The notes: generated by a model from the letters alone, not told the origin. A stretch of DNA of 64,000 nucleotides from Bacillota bacterium (GCA_023461435.1 JAEYLC010000010.1:62001-126000), one strand, 5' to 3'. Positions 50,954 to 59,189 are shown, numbered from the stretch's first letter. Made by a program: numbers and translations.

Positions 50954-52141
50954 TTGCGGGCTATGAAGAATGTGACGGCTGCCGTCGAGTTTGGCACGTC
51001 GAAGGTCATGTGCGTGGTCGGTCGTGAAAAATCGATGGGACGCTTTGAGGTGCTCGGCGCCGGTGAGGCAAAATACGAAGGGATCAAGAACGGCCGTTGG
51101 CAAAAACCCTCAAACGTGGAGCAAGCCGTTGAAAAAGCGGTAACGCTTGCCGAAAAGAAAACAAAAAAACGGATCAGAGAGGTGTTTGTCGGCGTTCCCG
51201 GCGTTTTTTGCAAGGTGGTTTGTCAGGATGGGCACGCCAATGTTGAGAGCGGGCGCGTGTGCCAGAGCGATATCGAGCGTCTAATTGAAAACGCCGAGCA
51301 GGGTTACGATGATTCACTCTATACGGTTGTGAACTCAACGCCCGTTTATTATGTGTTGGATGACGGCCATCACTATATCGATGTAACCGACGTCGAAGCG
51401 AGCGAGCTCAACGGAGTCGTGTCGCTGATTTTTGTGAAGAACGAATTCATCGAGGACACGACGGCGCTGCTGCAAAACATCGGCGTCAAGGTGGCGGCTT
51501 ATGTCCCCGAGGTGCTCGCCGAGAGCCTGTTCCTCGTGCCGGCCGAAGAGAGGGACTGCAGCAGTGTGCTTTTGAACGTGGGTTACTATGATACAAATGT
51601 CACGGTTGTCTACGGCGATGCAATTGTATATAATAAGACAATAAACGCTGGCGGTATGCAGATAGCTAACGATCTGTCGATCGTGCTAAATCTGGATGTG
51701 GATATGGCGGAGCAGATCAAAAAACGGTATTCTTTTGGTCTTGAAAATACTGGCACGAAGATATATGATTATGCCAGACAGCAGTCCGGACGACTGGAAA
51801 GATTCAGCCACGCTCTTGTATCCGAGGTCATTGACGCAAGGGTGGAGCACCTTTGCCAGCTGATTGGCAGAGTGTTTGAAAAGAGCCCGCTCAACATAGC
51901 GAGACGGACGCGCATTTATCTTTCCGGCGGCGGTATCGCGATGATGAAAGGCGTCAGGGACATGCTTCAGGGGCTTTTGAAGCGGCAGGTGCGCATTTCG
52001 AAAATCGAAGCGCCGCAGCTTTCAACGCCCAACTATTACATGGCGCTCGCACTGCTGGACTATGTTTTCGAAGCCAAATATCACAGCGGGTCAGGCGATT
52101 TAGCGTTACTGGAACGGTTATCGAAAAGGATGTTCGATTAG
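50954..52141 (+). CDS. ftsA: FtsA-like actin-fold division protein with altered ATP motifs
   Basis: A 395-residue protein directly ahead of ftsZ. The phosphate-1 segment reads VEFGTSKVMCVVG (usual D replaced by E), the SHS2/1C subdomain follows with REVFVGVPGVFC, and the adenosine motif is YLSGGGIAMMKGV. The phosphate-2 loop, normally DxGGGTT, reads NVGYYDTNVTVV, so a key Asp and the Gly-Gly-Thr are lost. The C-terminus LALLERLSKRMF could be the membrane-binding amphipathic helix. FtsA anchors FtsZ to the membrane; this version may bind ATP differently. The TTG at 50954 is five bases after AAGGGGA spacing; an ATG at 50963 is the alternative. Confidence 0.85.
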   Translation: MRAMKNVTAAVEFGTSKVMCVVGREKSMGRFEVLGAGEAKYEGIKNGRWQKPSNVEQAVEKAVTLAEKKTKKRIREVFVGVPGVFCKVVCQDGHANVESGRVCQSDIERLIENAEQGYDDSLYTVVNSTPVYYVLDDGHHYIDVTDVEASELNGVVSLIFVKNEFIEDTTALLQNIGVKVAAYVPEVLAESLFLVPAEERDCSSVLLNVGYYDTNVTVVYGDAIVYNKTINAGGMQIANDLSIVLNLDVDMAEQIKKRYSFGLENTGTKIYDYARQQSGRLERFSHALVSEVIDARVEHLCQLIGRVFEKSPLNIARRTRIYLSGGGIAMMKGVRDMLQGLLKRQVRISKIEAPQLSTPNYYMALALLDYVFEAKYHSGSGDLALLERLSKRMFD

Positions 52142-52164
52142 ACGTTCTGAATAAGGGGGTCAAT

Positions 52165-53319
52165 ATGCCATTAGAGATTGATATTGAGCAGGACAGCATA
52201 GCCAAAATTAAGGTTATCGGCGTGGGCGGCGCGGGCAACAACGCGGTCAACCGCATGATTGATCATGGGGTGACAGGCGCCGAATTTTACGCCGTCAACA
52301 CGGACAAGCAGGCGCTGCTGCTCTCAAGAGCCAAAAACAAAATCCAGATTGGAGAAAAGCTGACCAGCGGTCTTGGCGTGGGCGGAGATCCGACAATCGG
52401 CCGCCGTGCTGCCGAGGAAAGCATTGACGAGTTAAATTCGATCATCGACGGCGCGAATCTGATTTACATCGCGGCGGGCCTCGGCGGCGGCACAGGGACA
52501 GGTGCGGCACCGGTGATTGCTGAGATCGCGCGGCAGAAGAAGATACTGACGGTCGCCGTGGTTACAATGCCGTTTATGTTCGAGGGCGGCCAGCGCCTGA
52601 CGCGCGCGAGAGACGGCCACGTGCAGCTCACGGATGTCGTGGATACGATCGTCACGATTCCGAACGACAAGCTGCTGCAGGTGATCGGCAAAGGCACATC
52701 GATGCTCGAAGCGTTCCGCGTGGCGGACGATGTGTTAAGACAGGGCATACAGGGCATCACGGATCTGATCGTGAAGCCCGCGCTTGTTAACCTCGATTTT
52801 GCGGATGTGCGCACGGTGATGATGGAACGCGGCGTCGCGCATATGGGCATCGGCGTCGGATACGGCGACAACAAAACGATGGACGCGGCCAAGCAGGCCA
52901 TTCAAAGCCCGCTGCTTGAAACAAGCATCGAGGGCGCGCGCGGTATTCTTTATAACGTGACGGGCGATCCCACGATGAGCCTGCTCGAAATCGAAGAGGC
53001 GGCCAATCTGATCCGGCAGGCGGCCGACCCCGAGGCGAACATATTCTTCGGCGCGGACACCGACGACAGGCTCGAGGACGAGGTGCGCATCACGGTGATC
53101 GCGACAGGCTTCAGCGGTGTTCCTAGGAAACAGCCGCAGCCGCAGCCCACCACGCCCATGAGGGAAGAGCTTGATTTTCATGGCAGCTCGGATGACGATG
53201 ATATCTTTATCCCGGTCAGGCCGGAAAAGAAAACGCCCTCGCTCAGCGGATTTGAAACGGGCAACGAGCTCGATATTCCGCCGTTCCTCCGGCGCAAGCG
53301 CATTAAAAAGGATTTCTAA
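52165..53319 (+). CDS. ftsZ: Cell division GTPase FtsZ
   Basis: A 384-residue tubulin homologue that forms the Z ring. The N-terminus has VIGVGGAGNNAVNRM, the GTP signature GGGTGTGAAPV lies near residue 107, and the T7 loop NLDFADVRTVM near 210. A variable Gln/Pro and acidic linker follows after residue 315. The C-terminal peptide LDIPPFLRRKRIKK is the binding site for FtsA and other partners. GGGGG lies before the ATG. A terminator follows, closing the dcw cluster. Confidence 0.97.
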   Translation: MPLEIDIEQDSIAKIKVIGVGGAGNNAVNRMIDHGVTGAEFYAVNTDKQALLLSRAKNKIQIGEKLTSGLGVGGDPTIGRRAAEESIDELNSIIDGANLIYIAAGLGGGTGTGAAPVIAEIARQKKILTVAVVTMPFMFEGGQRLTRARDGHVQLTDVVDTIVTIPNDKLLQVIGKGTSMLEAFRVADDVLRQGIQGITDLIVKPALVNLDFADVRTVMMERGVAHMGIGVGYGDNKTMDAAKQAIQSPLLETSIEGARGILYNVTGDPTMSLLEIEEAANLIRQAADPEANIFFGADTDDRLEDEVRITVIATGFSGVPRKQPQPQPTTPMREELDFHGSSDDDDIFIPVRPEKKTPSLSGFETGNELDIPPFLRRKRIKKDF

Positions 53320-53324
53320 AACAG

Positions 53325-53353
53325 ATGCCCGCTTCAAGCGGGCATTGTTGTCT
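53325..53353 (+). terminator. Terminator of the dcw cluster
   Basis: ATGCCCGC (53325-53332) and GCGGGCAT (53338-53345) form a perfect stem with a 5-base loop, followed by a T-rich tail. Confidence 0.75.
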
Positions 53354-53402
53354 GTGTGCATGTCCATGAACCGGAATAAAGCGTGAAGACGAAAGGAATA
53401 AA

Positions 53403-54065
53403 ATGAACAAAAGAACTGCATGGCTCGTACTAGCCATTATGTTTGCAGCCGCGATGATGATGCTGGGCGGATGCGTACAGCCTGAGGCAGACGGCAAGCT
53501 TGAGGACGGCGGGCGCGTGATCGCTTTAAGCGGCGATTTTTCGCAAGTCCGCGCGTACCGCGGCGAGACGGTCACGCTGATTTATTCGGGGGACGGCGAT
53601 GTCTCGCTCAGCGTGCCGGATTTTGAGGCGGAAGCGAGCGGCAGCGGCGAAGTGAGGGTTCAGTTTAAGGCTGCGAAAACGGGAAGCTTTGATATCGCCG
53701 TCACCGCGGACGGCGGCACGCAAACGGGCAGGCTCATCGTTGAAGAGCTCGCGGAAACGAACGTGTATAATAGCGTGGACGCGCAAGAGTTCGAGGCGGC
53801 GATGACGGGGGACTATCTGCTGCTCGATGTGAGAACGCAGGAGGAATACGATAACGGCCATATCGAGGGGGCGCTGCTGATACCGCATAACGAGCTGTCA
53901 AACCGTCTCGACGAGGTGCAGGGGGCCGACAAGGTGCTCGTGTACTGCGCGTCGGGCAACCGCAGCGTGACCGCTTCGCAGATACTCACAGAGGCGGGAA
54001 TTAAAGAGGTTTTCAATCTTCAGGGCGGCTTTTCCGCATGGCAAACCTACAAAGGCGTCAATTGA
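53403..54065 (+). CDS. Rhodanese-domain lipoprotein
   Basis: A 220-residue lipoprotein with signal peptide and lipobox LGGC (Cys near residue 24). Residues 25-115 form a beta-rich module. Residues 120-220 are a single rhodanese domain with LLDVRTQEEYDNGHIEGA, the active-site loop VYCASGNRS (Cys near 184) and LQGGFSAW. The six-residue active loop fits a sulfurtransferase. Extracytoplasmic rhodaneses are thought to handle reduced sulfur or redox signals; the substrate is unknown. It sits upstream of cysS but has its own terminator-separated unit. Confidence 0.9.
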   Translation: MNKRTAWLVLAIMFAAAMMMLGGCVQPEADGKLEDGGRVIALSGDFSQVRAYRGETVTLIYSGDGDVSLSVPDFEAEASGSGEVRVQFKAAKTGSFDIAVTADGGTQTGRLIVEELAETNVYNSVDAQEFEAAMTGDYLLLDVRTQEEYDNGHIEGALLIPHNELSNRLDEVQGADKVLVYCASGNRSVTASQILTEAGIKEVFNLQGGFSAWQTYKGVN

Positions 54066-54091
54066 CTTTTGACCGCCGCATATAATATAAT
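54062..54091 (+). promoter_or_regulatory. Promoter of cysS
   Basis: TTGACT (54062-54067) overlaps the rhodanese stop codon. An 18-base spacer leads to TATAAT (54086-54091). The predicted leader is about 25 bases, too short for a T-box. Confidence 0.6.
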
Positions 54092-54124
54092 GATGCGATC
54101 AATAGCAGAAATGGAAGTGTGGGT

Positions 54125-55501
54125 TTGAAGCTTTTTAACACGATGACGCGAACAAAAGAGGAATTCGTTCCCGTGGAGCCGGGCAAGGCCAAAATATACG
54201 CCTGCGGCCCCACTGTGTATAACTTTTTTCACATCGGCAACGCAAGGCCGTTCATCATCTTTGATACGCTGCGCCGGTATCTTGAGTATTCCGGCCTCAA
54301 AGTGACGTTCGTCCAGAACTTCACGGACGTGGACGACAAGATGATTGCCCGGGCCGCGGAGGAAAACACGAGCTTAAAGGAACTCGGCGAACGCTTTATC
54401 GCGGAGTATTACCGGGATGCCAAGGGCCTTGGCATTGAGCCGGCCACAGTGCACCCAAGGGCCACCGAACACATTGTGGACATCATCAGGCTGGTTGAGA
54501 CGCTGATCGAGTCCGGCCACGCTTATGAAACGGGCGGCGATGTGTATTTTGACGTGTCGAGCTTCCCCGAATACGGTAAGCTCTCGGGACAGTCGCTCGA
54601 AGATCTGCAGGCGGGCGCGCGTATCGATGTCACGGAAATAAAAAAGAACCCTGAGGATTTTGCGCTGTGGAAGGCCGCCAAGCCCGGCGAAGACAGTTGG
54701 GAGAGCCCGTGGGGCAAGGGACGCCCGGGCTGGCATATCGAGTGCAGCGCGATGAGCATGAAATACCTTGGGGACACGATCGACATTCACGGCGGCGGAC
54801 AGGATTTGATTTTCCCGCATCACGAGAATGAGATCGCTCAGTCCGAAGCGGCCACCGGTAAGCCGTTCGCGAAATACTGGATGCACAACGGCTACATCAA
54901 TGTGAACAACGAGAAGATGTCCAAATCCAAGGGCAATTTCTTCACGGTGCGCGATATCGCGCAGAAATATGATTTAAAGGTCGTCCGGCTGTTTATGCTC
55001 TCGGCGCATTACCGCAACCCGATCAACTTCAGCGAGGAGCTCATCATGCAGGCGGCGTCCGCGATGGCGCGTATCAAAAACTGCCGTGACAATTTGAAAC
55101 ATATCATTTCCACGGGCAGCGCGGATACGGCGGATGTGACAAAGGACGTCTGCGCGCTCGAAAATCAGTTCAAAAAGGCGATGGACGACGATTTAAACAC
55201 CGCCGAAGCGATCGGCGTGATATTCGAATACATCCATGACATCAACCTCGCTTTTGAGGACGGCAAAGGCGCGCAGGGCGCAAAGGAAGCGCTGGATGCG
55301 CTCGACAAGGTGCTCGGCGTCTTAGGGCTGGTGCCCGAAGACGAGGAGATACCGGGCGAAATACAGGCTTTGGCCGAGCAGCGCCAGCAGGCGCGCAAGG
55401 CGCGTGATTTTGCGAAAGCGGATGCGTTGCGCGATCAGCTGACATCGCTGGGGTACGATTTGAAAGACACGCCTGAAGGCGTGAAAATAAGCAGAAGATA
55501 A
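54125..55501 (+). CDS. cysS: Cysteinyl-tRNA synthetase
   Basis: A 458-residue class I aminoacyl-tRNA synthetase that charges tRNA-Cys. It begins KLFNTMTRTKEEF like the family, with zinc ligand Cys in YACGPTVYNFFHIGNARPF that also includes the HIGH-type motif. GWHIECSAMSM carries further zinc ligands, then FPHHENEIAQSE, and the KMSKSKGNF loop near residue 268. The C-terminal anticodon-binding domain is complete. TTG at 54125 fits both GGAAG spacing and the family N-terminus; GTG at 54119 is also in frame. Confidence 0.96.
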   Translation: MKLFNTMTRTKEEFVPVEPGKAKIYACGPTVYNFFHIGNARPFIIFDTLRRYLEYSGLKVTFVQNFTDVDDKMIARAAEENTSLKELGERFIAEYYRDAKGLGIEPATVHPRATEHIVDIIRLVETLIESGHAYETGGDVYFDVSSFPEYGKLSGQSLEDLQAGARIDVTEIKKNPEDFALWKAAKPGEDSWESPWGKGRPGWHIECSAMSMKYLGDTIDIHGGGQDLIFPHHENEIAQSEAATGKPFAKYWMHNGYINVNNEKMSKSKGNFFTVRDIAQKYDLKVVRLFMLSAHYRNPINFSEELIMQAASAMARIKNCRDNLKHIISTGSADTADVTKDVCALENQFKKAMDDDLNTAEAIGVIFEYIHDINLAFEDGKGAQGAKEALDALDKVLGVLGLVPEDEEIPGEIQALAEQRQQARKARDFAKADALRDQLTSLGYDLKDTPEGVKISRR

Positions 55502-55514
55502 GGGGTACAACGAT

Positions 55515-55823
55515 TTGGAAGGCATGAATCAAATGATGGCCGCCTTTATGGCCATCTTCGGCGCGTTTGCTCTCTATTCCGCATTTACGGGCAAAGGCCC
55601 GGCGTTTAACAACGATTATCCGAAAGCCATGAAGGAAGACGCCAACAAGATGCTGCGCAAATTTTGCTGGATTTTCGGGCCGATCGCTCTGATCACGGGT
55701 ATACTCGACTATTTGGGCCATGAATGGGCCTATTGGGTGAGCCTTGCCACCGTGCTGCCGGGCATCGTTGTTTATGTCATTTTGTTCAGAAGACGGTTTA
55801 AAAACTATCTGAAGAAAAGATAA
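55515..55823 (+). CDS. Small membrane protein, DUF3784-like topology
   Basis: A 102-residue protein with three predicted membrane helices (MMAAFMAIFGAFALYSAF, FCWIFGPIALITGILDYLG, WVSLATVLPGIVVYVILF) and a basic C-terminus. Its layout resembles the DUF3784-like protein at 37.5 kb, but sequence similarity is not obvious. The TTG at 55515 follows AAGGGG; an ATG at 55524 is possible. It lies 13 bases after cysS and is probably cotranscribed. Function unknown. Confidence 0.72.
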   Translation: MEGMNQMMAAFMAIFGAFALYSAFTGKGPAFNNDYPKAMKEDANKMLRKFCWIFGPIALITGILDYLGHEWAYWVSLATVLPGIVVYVILFRRRFKNYLKKR

Positions 55824-55881
55824 GACAAACGATAGTTCGTATGCATAGTATATCCTAAGCCTTGTTAAGGAGTGCTATTGC

Positions 55882-56211
55882 ATGAAAACGTATTTGACTG
55901 AGCAGAATGAATGGATACGTCTCAGTGCCCACAGGGCGAAAGTGGGTCTTGACTGCAATGCAGTGAAGGGAGACGTCGTCTTTATAGAGCTTCCGGTTAT
56001 CGGGCTTCATGTACAAAAGGGCCAGCCCTGTGCCACAGTCGAGTCCATAAAAGCGGTCAGCGAGGTCCACTCTCCCGTGGATGGTGTGATATCGGACGTC
56101 AACGATGCTGTTTTTGACGCTCCGGACGTGATCACACAAAAGGATACCTGGCTTTTCACGGTGGATTTTGAGGGCAAAGCGGATACGAGTGAATGGACGA
56201 TTAAGAATTAA
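55882..56211 (+). CDS. gcvH: GcvH-like lipoyl carrier protein
   Basis: A 109-residue H-protein-like carrier of the glycine cleavage system. The lipoyl-lysine site is visible as ATVESIKAVSEVHSPVDG, with Lys near residue 57. NEWIRL near the start and GDVVFIELPVIG in the first hairpin match GcvH. It is about 15-20 residues shorter than usual GcvH (about 125-130), ending soon after WLFTVDF. No gcvT, gcvP or lipoate ligase gene is nearby, so it may serve a complex encoded elsewhere or another lipoyl relay. AAGGAG lies before the ATG. Confidence 0.87.
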   Translation: MKTYLTEQNEWIRLSAHRAKVGLDCNAVKGDVVFIELPVIGLHVQKGQPCATVESIKAVSEVHSPVDGVISDVNDAVFDAPDVITQKDTWLFTVDFEGKADTSEWTIKN

Positions 56212-56220
56212 GATGCGGCG

Positions 56221-56257
56221 AGGCTGTTCCCATCGGGGCAGCCTTGTGTTATTTTTA
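56221..56257 (+). terminator. Terminator after gcvH
   Basis: AGGCTG (56221-56226) pairs with CAGCCT (56239-56244), with an inner CCC/GGG pairing, followed by a T-rich run at 56251-56255. Confidence 0.65.
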
Positions 56258-56284
56258 AGAGAATAATGCAATCGTGCCGATGGA

Positions 56285-56336
56285 CATGTCTTCTCCTAAA
56301 GGAGAAGGTGGCGCATCGCGTCGGATGAGGTGTCAA
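56285..56336 (+). repeat. Dispersed repeat family B
   Basis: Contains the palindrome TTCTCCTAAAGGAGAA followed by GGTGGCGCATCGCGTCGGATGAGGTG in part. A related segment (CACCGGATGAGGTGG) occurs between the two A copies near 4986-5000. The gene-free stretch 56212-56604 holds this element, a hairpin, and repeat A copy 3, and nothing else I recognise. Confidence 0.55.
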
Positions 56337-56344
56337 ACAAAAAG

Positions 56345-56396
56345 TGTCAGCACGAACACCTTGTCATTCGCCTGTTGGCGACACAGGTTGCTGACA
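56345..56396 (+). repeat. Imperfect inverted repeat between repeats B and A
   Basis: TGTCAGCA (56345-56352) pairs perfectly with TGCTGACA (56389-56396), with partial pairing inside (ACACC/GG-TGT type). It could form a 50-base hairpin. Confidence 0.5.
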
Positions 56397-56399
56397 AAG

Positions 56400-56533
56400 T
56401 CACAAATATCATTTTGAGTGAATGTAAGGAATCGGCTACGCAGTGGACTAAGATCCCATGTTATAAGCGTTTACCATGGGATGCTTCACTTCACTCACGT
56501 TCCGTTCAGCATGACAGGTTGGAGATTTTCATC
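56400..56533 (-). repeat. Dispersed intergenic repeat family A, copy 3 (inverted)
   Basis: Read on the minus strand it starts GATGAAAATCTCCAACCTG and continues through GTGAGTGAAGTGAAGCATCCC and the inner hairpin ATCCCATG/CATGGGAT to AAAATGATA. It matches copies 1 and 2 at 4.8-5.2 kb in the outer blocks and diverges in the middle. Confidence 0.8.
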
Positions 56534-56604
56534 AAGCTGGCCTTCCCCTCGATGGGAAGCCTTTCGATGATGCAAGTTCTTTGCGGCTGTATAAAGGAGG
56601 CACT

Positions 56605-57768
56605 ATGGCGAAGTTCATAATCGTGGTGATGGACAGCGTGGGCGCGGGCGAGCTGCCCGACGCGGCACGCTTTGGCGACGAAGGCTCGGATACGCTCGGG
56701 CATATCATAGAGGCGTATCCTGATATAAAGCTCTCAAACCTCAAGAGTCTCGGCCTTAGCAGGCTTAAGAGCCTTGAGTATGACGGCGAAGTGATCGGCG
56801 CATACGGCAGGGCGGCGGAGCATTTCTCGGGCAAGGATACGACAGGCGGACACTTTGAGATCAGCGGCCTCATACTGGACAAGCCGTTTCCAACCTTTTC
56901 GCACGGATTTCCCAAGGAATTTATCAGCGCGTTTGAGAAAGCCGCGGGCCGCGGTACACTGGGCAATGTGGCCGCTTCGGGCACGGAGATCATCAAAGAG
57001 CTGGGCGCAGAGCATGTGAAAACAGGCAAGCTCATCGTCTACACGTCAGCGGACAGCGTATTTCAGATCGCGGCGCATGAGGACGTGGTGCCGCTGCCTG
57101 AGCTTTACGCGATATGCGAAAAAGCGAGAAGCATGCTTGTGGGCGATCTCGGCGTGGGCCGCGTGATCGCGCGGCCGTTTATCGGCGAGGAAGGCCGCTT
57201 TGAGCGCACCAAAAACCGCCGCGATTTTTCATTCGCGCCGCCGGGCGAGACGATACTCACCGCGCTGAAGAACGCCGGGCTCGAGGTGTACGGCATCGGC
57301 AAGATCGAGGACATTTTCGCGGGCGTGGGCTTAACAAAGCGCAACCACACGCGCGACAACGATTCCGGCATTACGGCGACGGTGGAAGCGATAACGGAGG
57401 ATTTTGACGGGCTTGTGTTCACGAATCTCGTGGATTTTGATATGCTGTACGGTCACCGCAACAACGTGCGGGGCTATAAGGATGCGCTCGAGGCGCTCGA
57501 TATCCGCATCCCCGAGATGCTGGAAGCGATGAGGCCGGAGGATATCATACTGTTTACGGCGGACCACGGCTGCGACCCGACCACGGCAAGCACCGACCAC
57601 TCGCGCGAGTACATTCCGATATTCGCTTACGGTACACGCGTCAGGGCGGGTGCGGATATCGGCACGCGCAGCACGTTTGCCGACATCGCCGCAACGGCGG
57701 TGGAATTTTTCGGGCTGCAAGAGTGGCATGTGGGAAAATCGTTTTTACAGGAAATTACGGAGGACTAA
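56605..57768 (+). CDS. deoB: Phosphopentomutase DeoB
   Basis: A 387-residue alkaline-phosphatase-fold enzyme that interconverts (deoxy)ribose 1-phosphate and 5-phosphate in nucleoside breakdown. The metal motif IVVMDSVGAGELPDA at the N-terminus, the phosphothreonine site GKDTTGGHFE near residue 88, and the C-terminal FTADHGCDPTTASTDHSREYIP are all present. The ATG at 56605 has AAAGGAGG; the open frame upstream runs through repeat A and is not coding. It is directly followed by the purine nucleoside phosphorylase gene, which supplies its substrate. Confidence 0.96.
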   Translation: MAKFIIVVMDSVGAGELPDAARFGDEGSDTLGHIIEAYPDIKLSNLKSLGLSRLKSLEYDGEVIGAYGRAAEHFSGKDTTGGHFEISGLILDKPFPTFSHGFPKEFISAFEKAAGRGTLGNVAASGTEIIKELGAEHVKTGKLIVYTSADSVFQIAAHEDVVPLPELYAICEKARSMLVGDLGVGRVIARPFIGEEGRFERTKNRRDFSFAPPGETILTALKNAGLEVYGIGKIEDIFAGVGLTKRNHTRDNDSGITATVEAITEDFDGLVFTNLVDFDMLYGHRNNVRGYKDALEALDIRIPEMLEAMRPEDIILFTADHGCDPTTASTDHSREYIPIFAYGTRVRAGADIGTRSTFADIAATAVEFFGLQEWHVGKSFLQEITED

Positions 57769-57772
57769 GACC

Positions 57773-58588
57773 ATGACGAGGGAAAAAATACACATCGCGT
57801 ATGAAACGCTGAGCAAGGCAACCGCGCAGCGGCCGGAGGTTTGCGTGGTGCTGGGCAGCGGCCTTGGCGATTACGCCGATTCGCTCGAAAACGCTCAGAC
57901 GGTGCCATACGCCTCGATACCGGGATTTCCGGTATCCACCGCGCCGGGCCACGCGGCGCGGCTTGTGTTCGGCAGCAGGCACGGCGTGAATATCGTGTGC
58001 ATGCAGGGGCGCTTTCACTGCTATGAAGGATATTCCGCCGCCGAAACGGTGATTCCGCTGCGCGCGCTTGTGAAGCTCGGCATCAAGAAGCTGCTGCTTA
58101 CGAATGCGGCGGGCGGCATCAATATGGGCTTCAAGCCGGGCGACATCATGATCATCAAGGATCATATCAATTTCACGTGCTTTAACCCGCTGATCGGCTC
58201 CAATATGGACGATTTCGGTCCGCGTTTTCCCGATATGTCGTACGCGTATGACAGAGGGCTCAATCAGGCGCTGCAGGACGCGGCGAATGCAAGCGGCATC
58301 GAGATCAAAACGGGCGTTTACGCGATGATGTCAGGGCCGTCGTATGAAACGCCGGCCGAAATCAGGGCGCTGCGCACGCTCGGCGCGGACGCGGTCGGCA
58401 TGTCGACCGTGCCTGAGATCATCGCGGCGGCGCACGCGGGCGTGAAATCCGCGGCGCTGTCGTGCATCACCAACATGGCGGCGGGCATACTCGATCAGCC
58501 GCTGACGCACGGGGAAGTGATTGAGACGGGGCGCATCGCGGCGGGCCGCATACAGACGGTGATCGACGGCTTCATCGCGCGCATTTAG
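57773..58588 (+). CDS. Purine nucleoside phosphorylase (trimeric type)
   Basis: A 271-residue phosphorylase that splits purine nucleosides into base and ribose 1-phosphate. Family motifs: VVLGSGLGDYAD near residue 23 (phosphate binding), HAARLVFG, QGRFHCYEGY near 80, LLTNAAGGIN near 108, the base-binding MSGPSYETPAEIRALR near 183, DAVGMSTVPEIIAAAH and SCITNMAAGI. These belong to the PNP-I/PunA family. The ATG at 57773 has CGGAGG upstream and follows the deoB stop by four bases. Confidence 0.93.
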   Translation: MTREKIHIAYETLSKATAQRPEVCVVLGSGLGDYADSLENAQTVPYASIPGFPVSTAPGHAARLVFGSRHGVNIVCMQGRFHCYEGYSAAETVIPLRALVKLGIKKLLLTNAAGGINMGFKPGDIMIIKDHINFTCFNPLIGSNMDDFGPRFPDMSYAYDRGLNQALQDAANASGIEIKTGVYAMMSGPSYETPAEIRALRTLGADAVGMSTVPEIIAAAHAGVKSAALSCITNMAAGILDQPLTHGEVIETGRIAAGRIQTVIDGFIARI

Positions 58589-58663
58589 ATAAAATTCATC
58601 TGTGATGCGATAAATAAAAAAAGATTTGATCGCGATTTGCTGCCGAGTGTCAAAAGATCTACA

Positions 58664-58717
58664 TTTGGCCCCCTGGGGAGGGGGCTGTCACCGCAAGGTG
58701 ACTGGGGGAGGGAAGAT
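58664..58717 (+). repeat. Dispersed repeat family C, copy 2
   Basis: TTGGCCCCCTGGGGAGGGGGCTGTCACC and the following GGTGACTGGGGGAG blocks form two GC-rich hairpins. It is the inverse of copy 1 at 17056-17119. The interval 58589-58884 otherwise holds a terminator and no gene I trust. Confidence 0.75.
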
Positions 58718-58756
58718 CGCTCTTTCCAACACTTAAAAAGCTTCTTCAGCACTTTG

Positions 58757-58782
58757 AGCGTTTCCTTGCGAAACGCTTTTTT
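58757..58782 (+). terminator. Terminator downstream of the nucleoside operon
   Basis: AGCGTTTC (58757-58764) pairs with GAAACGCT (58770-58777) around a 5-base loop, followed by Ts. Confidence 0.8.
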
Positions 58783-58884
58783 CATGCTTTAGTCAAACAG
58801 ATCTATTCATGTTCCGAGCATATCTCCGCGCCGGGCTTAATATATTGTATCAGGGAACGTACACGGTAGAGGAGGCTGAGCAAT

Positions 58885-59073
58885 ATGAGAGTTTTAATGC
58901 TGCCGCTTCTGACAGCGCGCTTTGTTTATCCGGCAGAGACGCTTGCCGCCGTGATACCCAAACAGGCTCAGGGCCTGATCTGGATCACCTTATTTTCTGT
59001 TGCATTCATCATACTCATCTCCGTTATGCTTCGCTGCGGCAAAGCAAAACAGAGAATCAAACCGCTGAAATAA
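58885..59073 (+). CDS. Small hypothetical membrane protein
   Basis: A 62-residue protein with one strong membrane helix (LIWITLFSVAFIILISVML) followed by a basic tail (RCGKAKQRIKPLK). The N-terminal half (LPLLTARFVYPAETLAAVIP) is moderately hydrophobic. It has a clear GAGGAGG ribosome site and its own terminator after it, which argue for a real gene despite the short length. No family recognised. Confidence 0.6.
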   Translation: MRVLMLPLLTARFVYPAETLAAVIPKQAQGLIWITLFSVAFIILISVMLRCGKAKQRIKPLK

Positions 59074-59093
59074 TCTTATATCTTATTTTTCGG

Positions 59094-59120
59094 GCGTTTG
59101 CAAAATGCAGACGCTTTTTT
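59094..59120 (+). terminator. Terminator after the small membrane protein
   Basis: GCGTTTGC (59094-59101) pairs with GCAGACGC (59107-59114), with one G-U pair, and is followed by six Ts. Confidence 0.8.
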
Positions 59121-59160
59121 ATTTGGGAAGCACTGATTCATTCGGCGCTTCCTTTGCTTA

Positions 59161-59189
59161 TTGACAAAACAGATCAAAGTCGATACTAT
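59161..59189 (+). promoter_or_regulatory. Promoter of the second PadR operon
   Basis: TTGACA (59161-59166), 17 bases, TACTAT (59184-59189). It has the same -35, spacing and -10 as the first PadR operon at 18.7 kb. Confidence 0.65.

Noticed and set aside
54066..54124. T-box leader before cysS
   Set aside because: Only about 25-35 bases lie between the predicted transcription start and the start codon, too short for a T-box.
56330..56620. Reading frame of 96 codons ahead of deoB
   Set aside because: It runs through repeat A copy 3 and ends inside the deoB start region; no ribosome site.
58585..58785. Minus-strand 66-codon frame after the purine phosphorylase gene
   Set aside because: It starts in a terminator hairpin and is translated mostly from repeat C; not conserved-looking.
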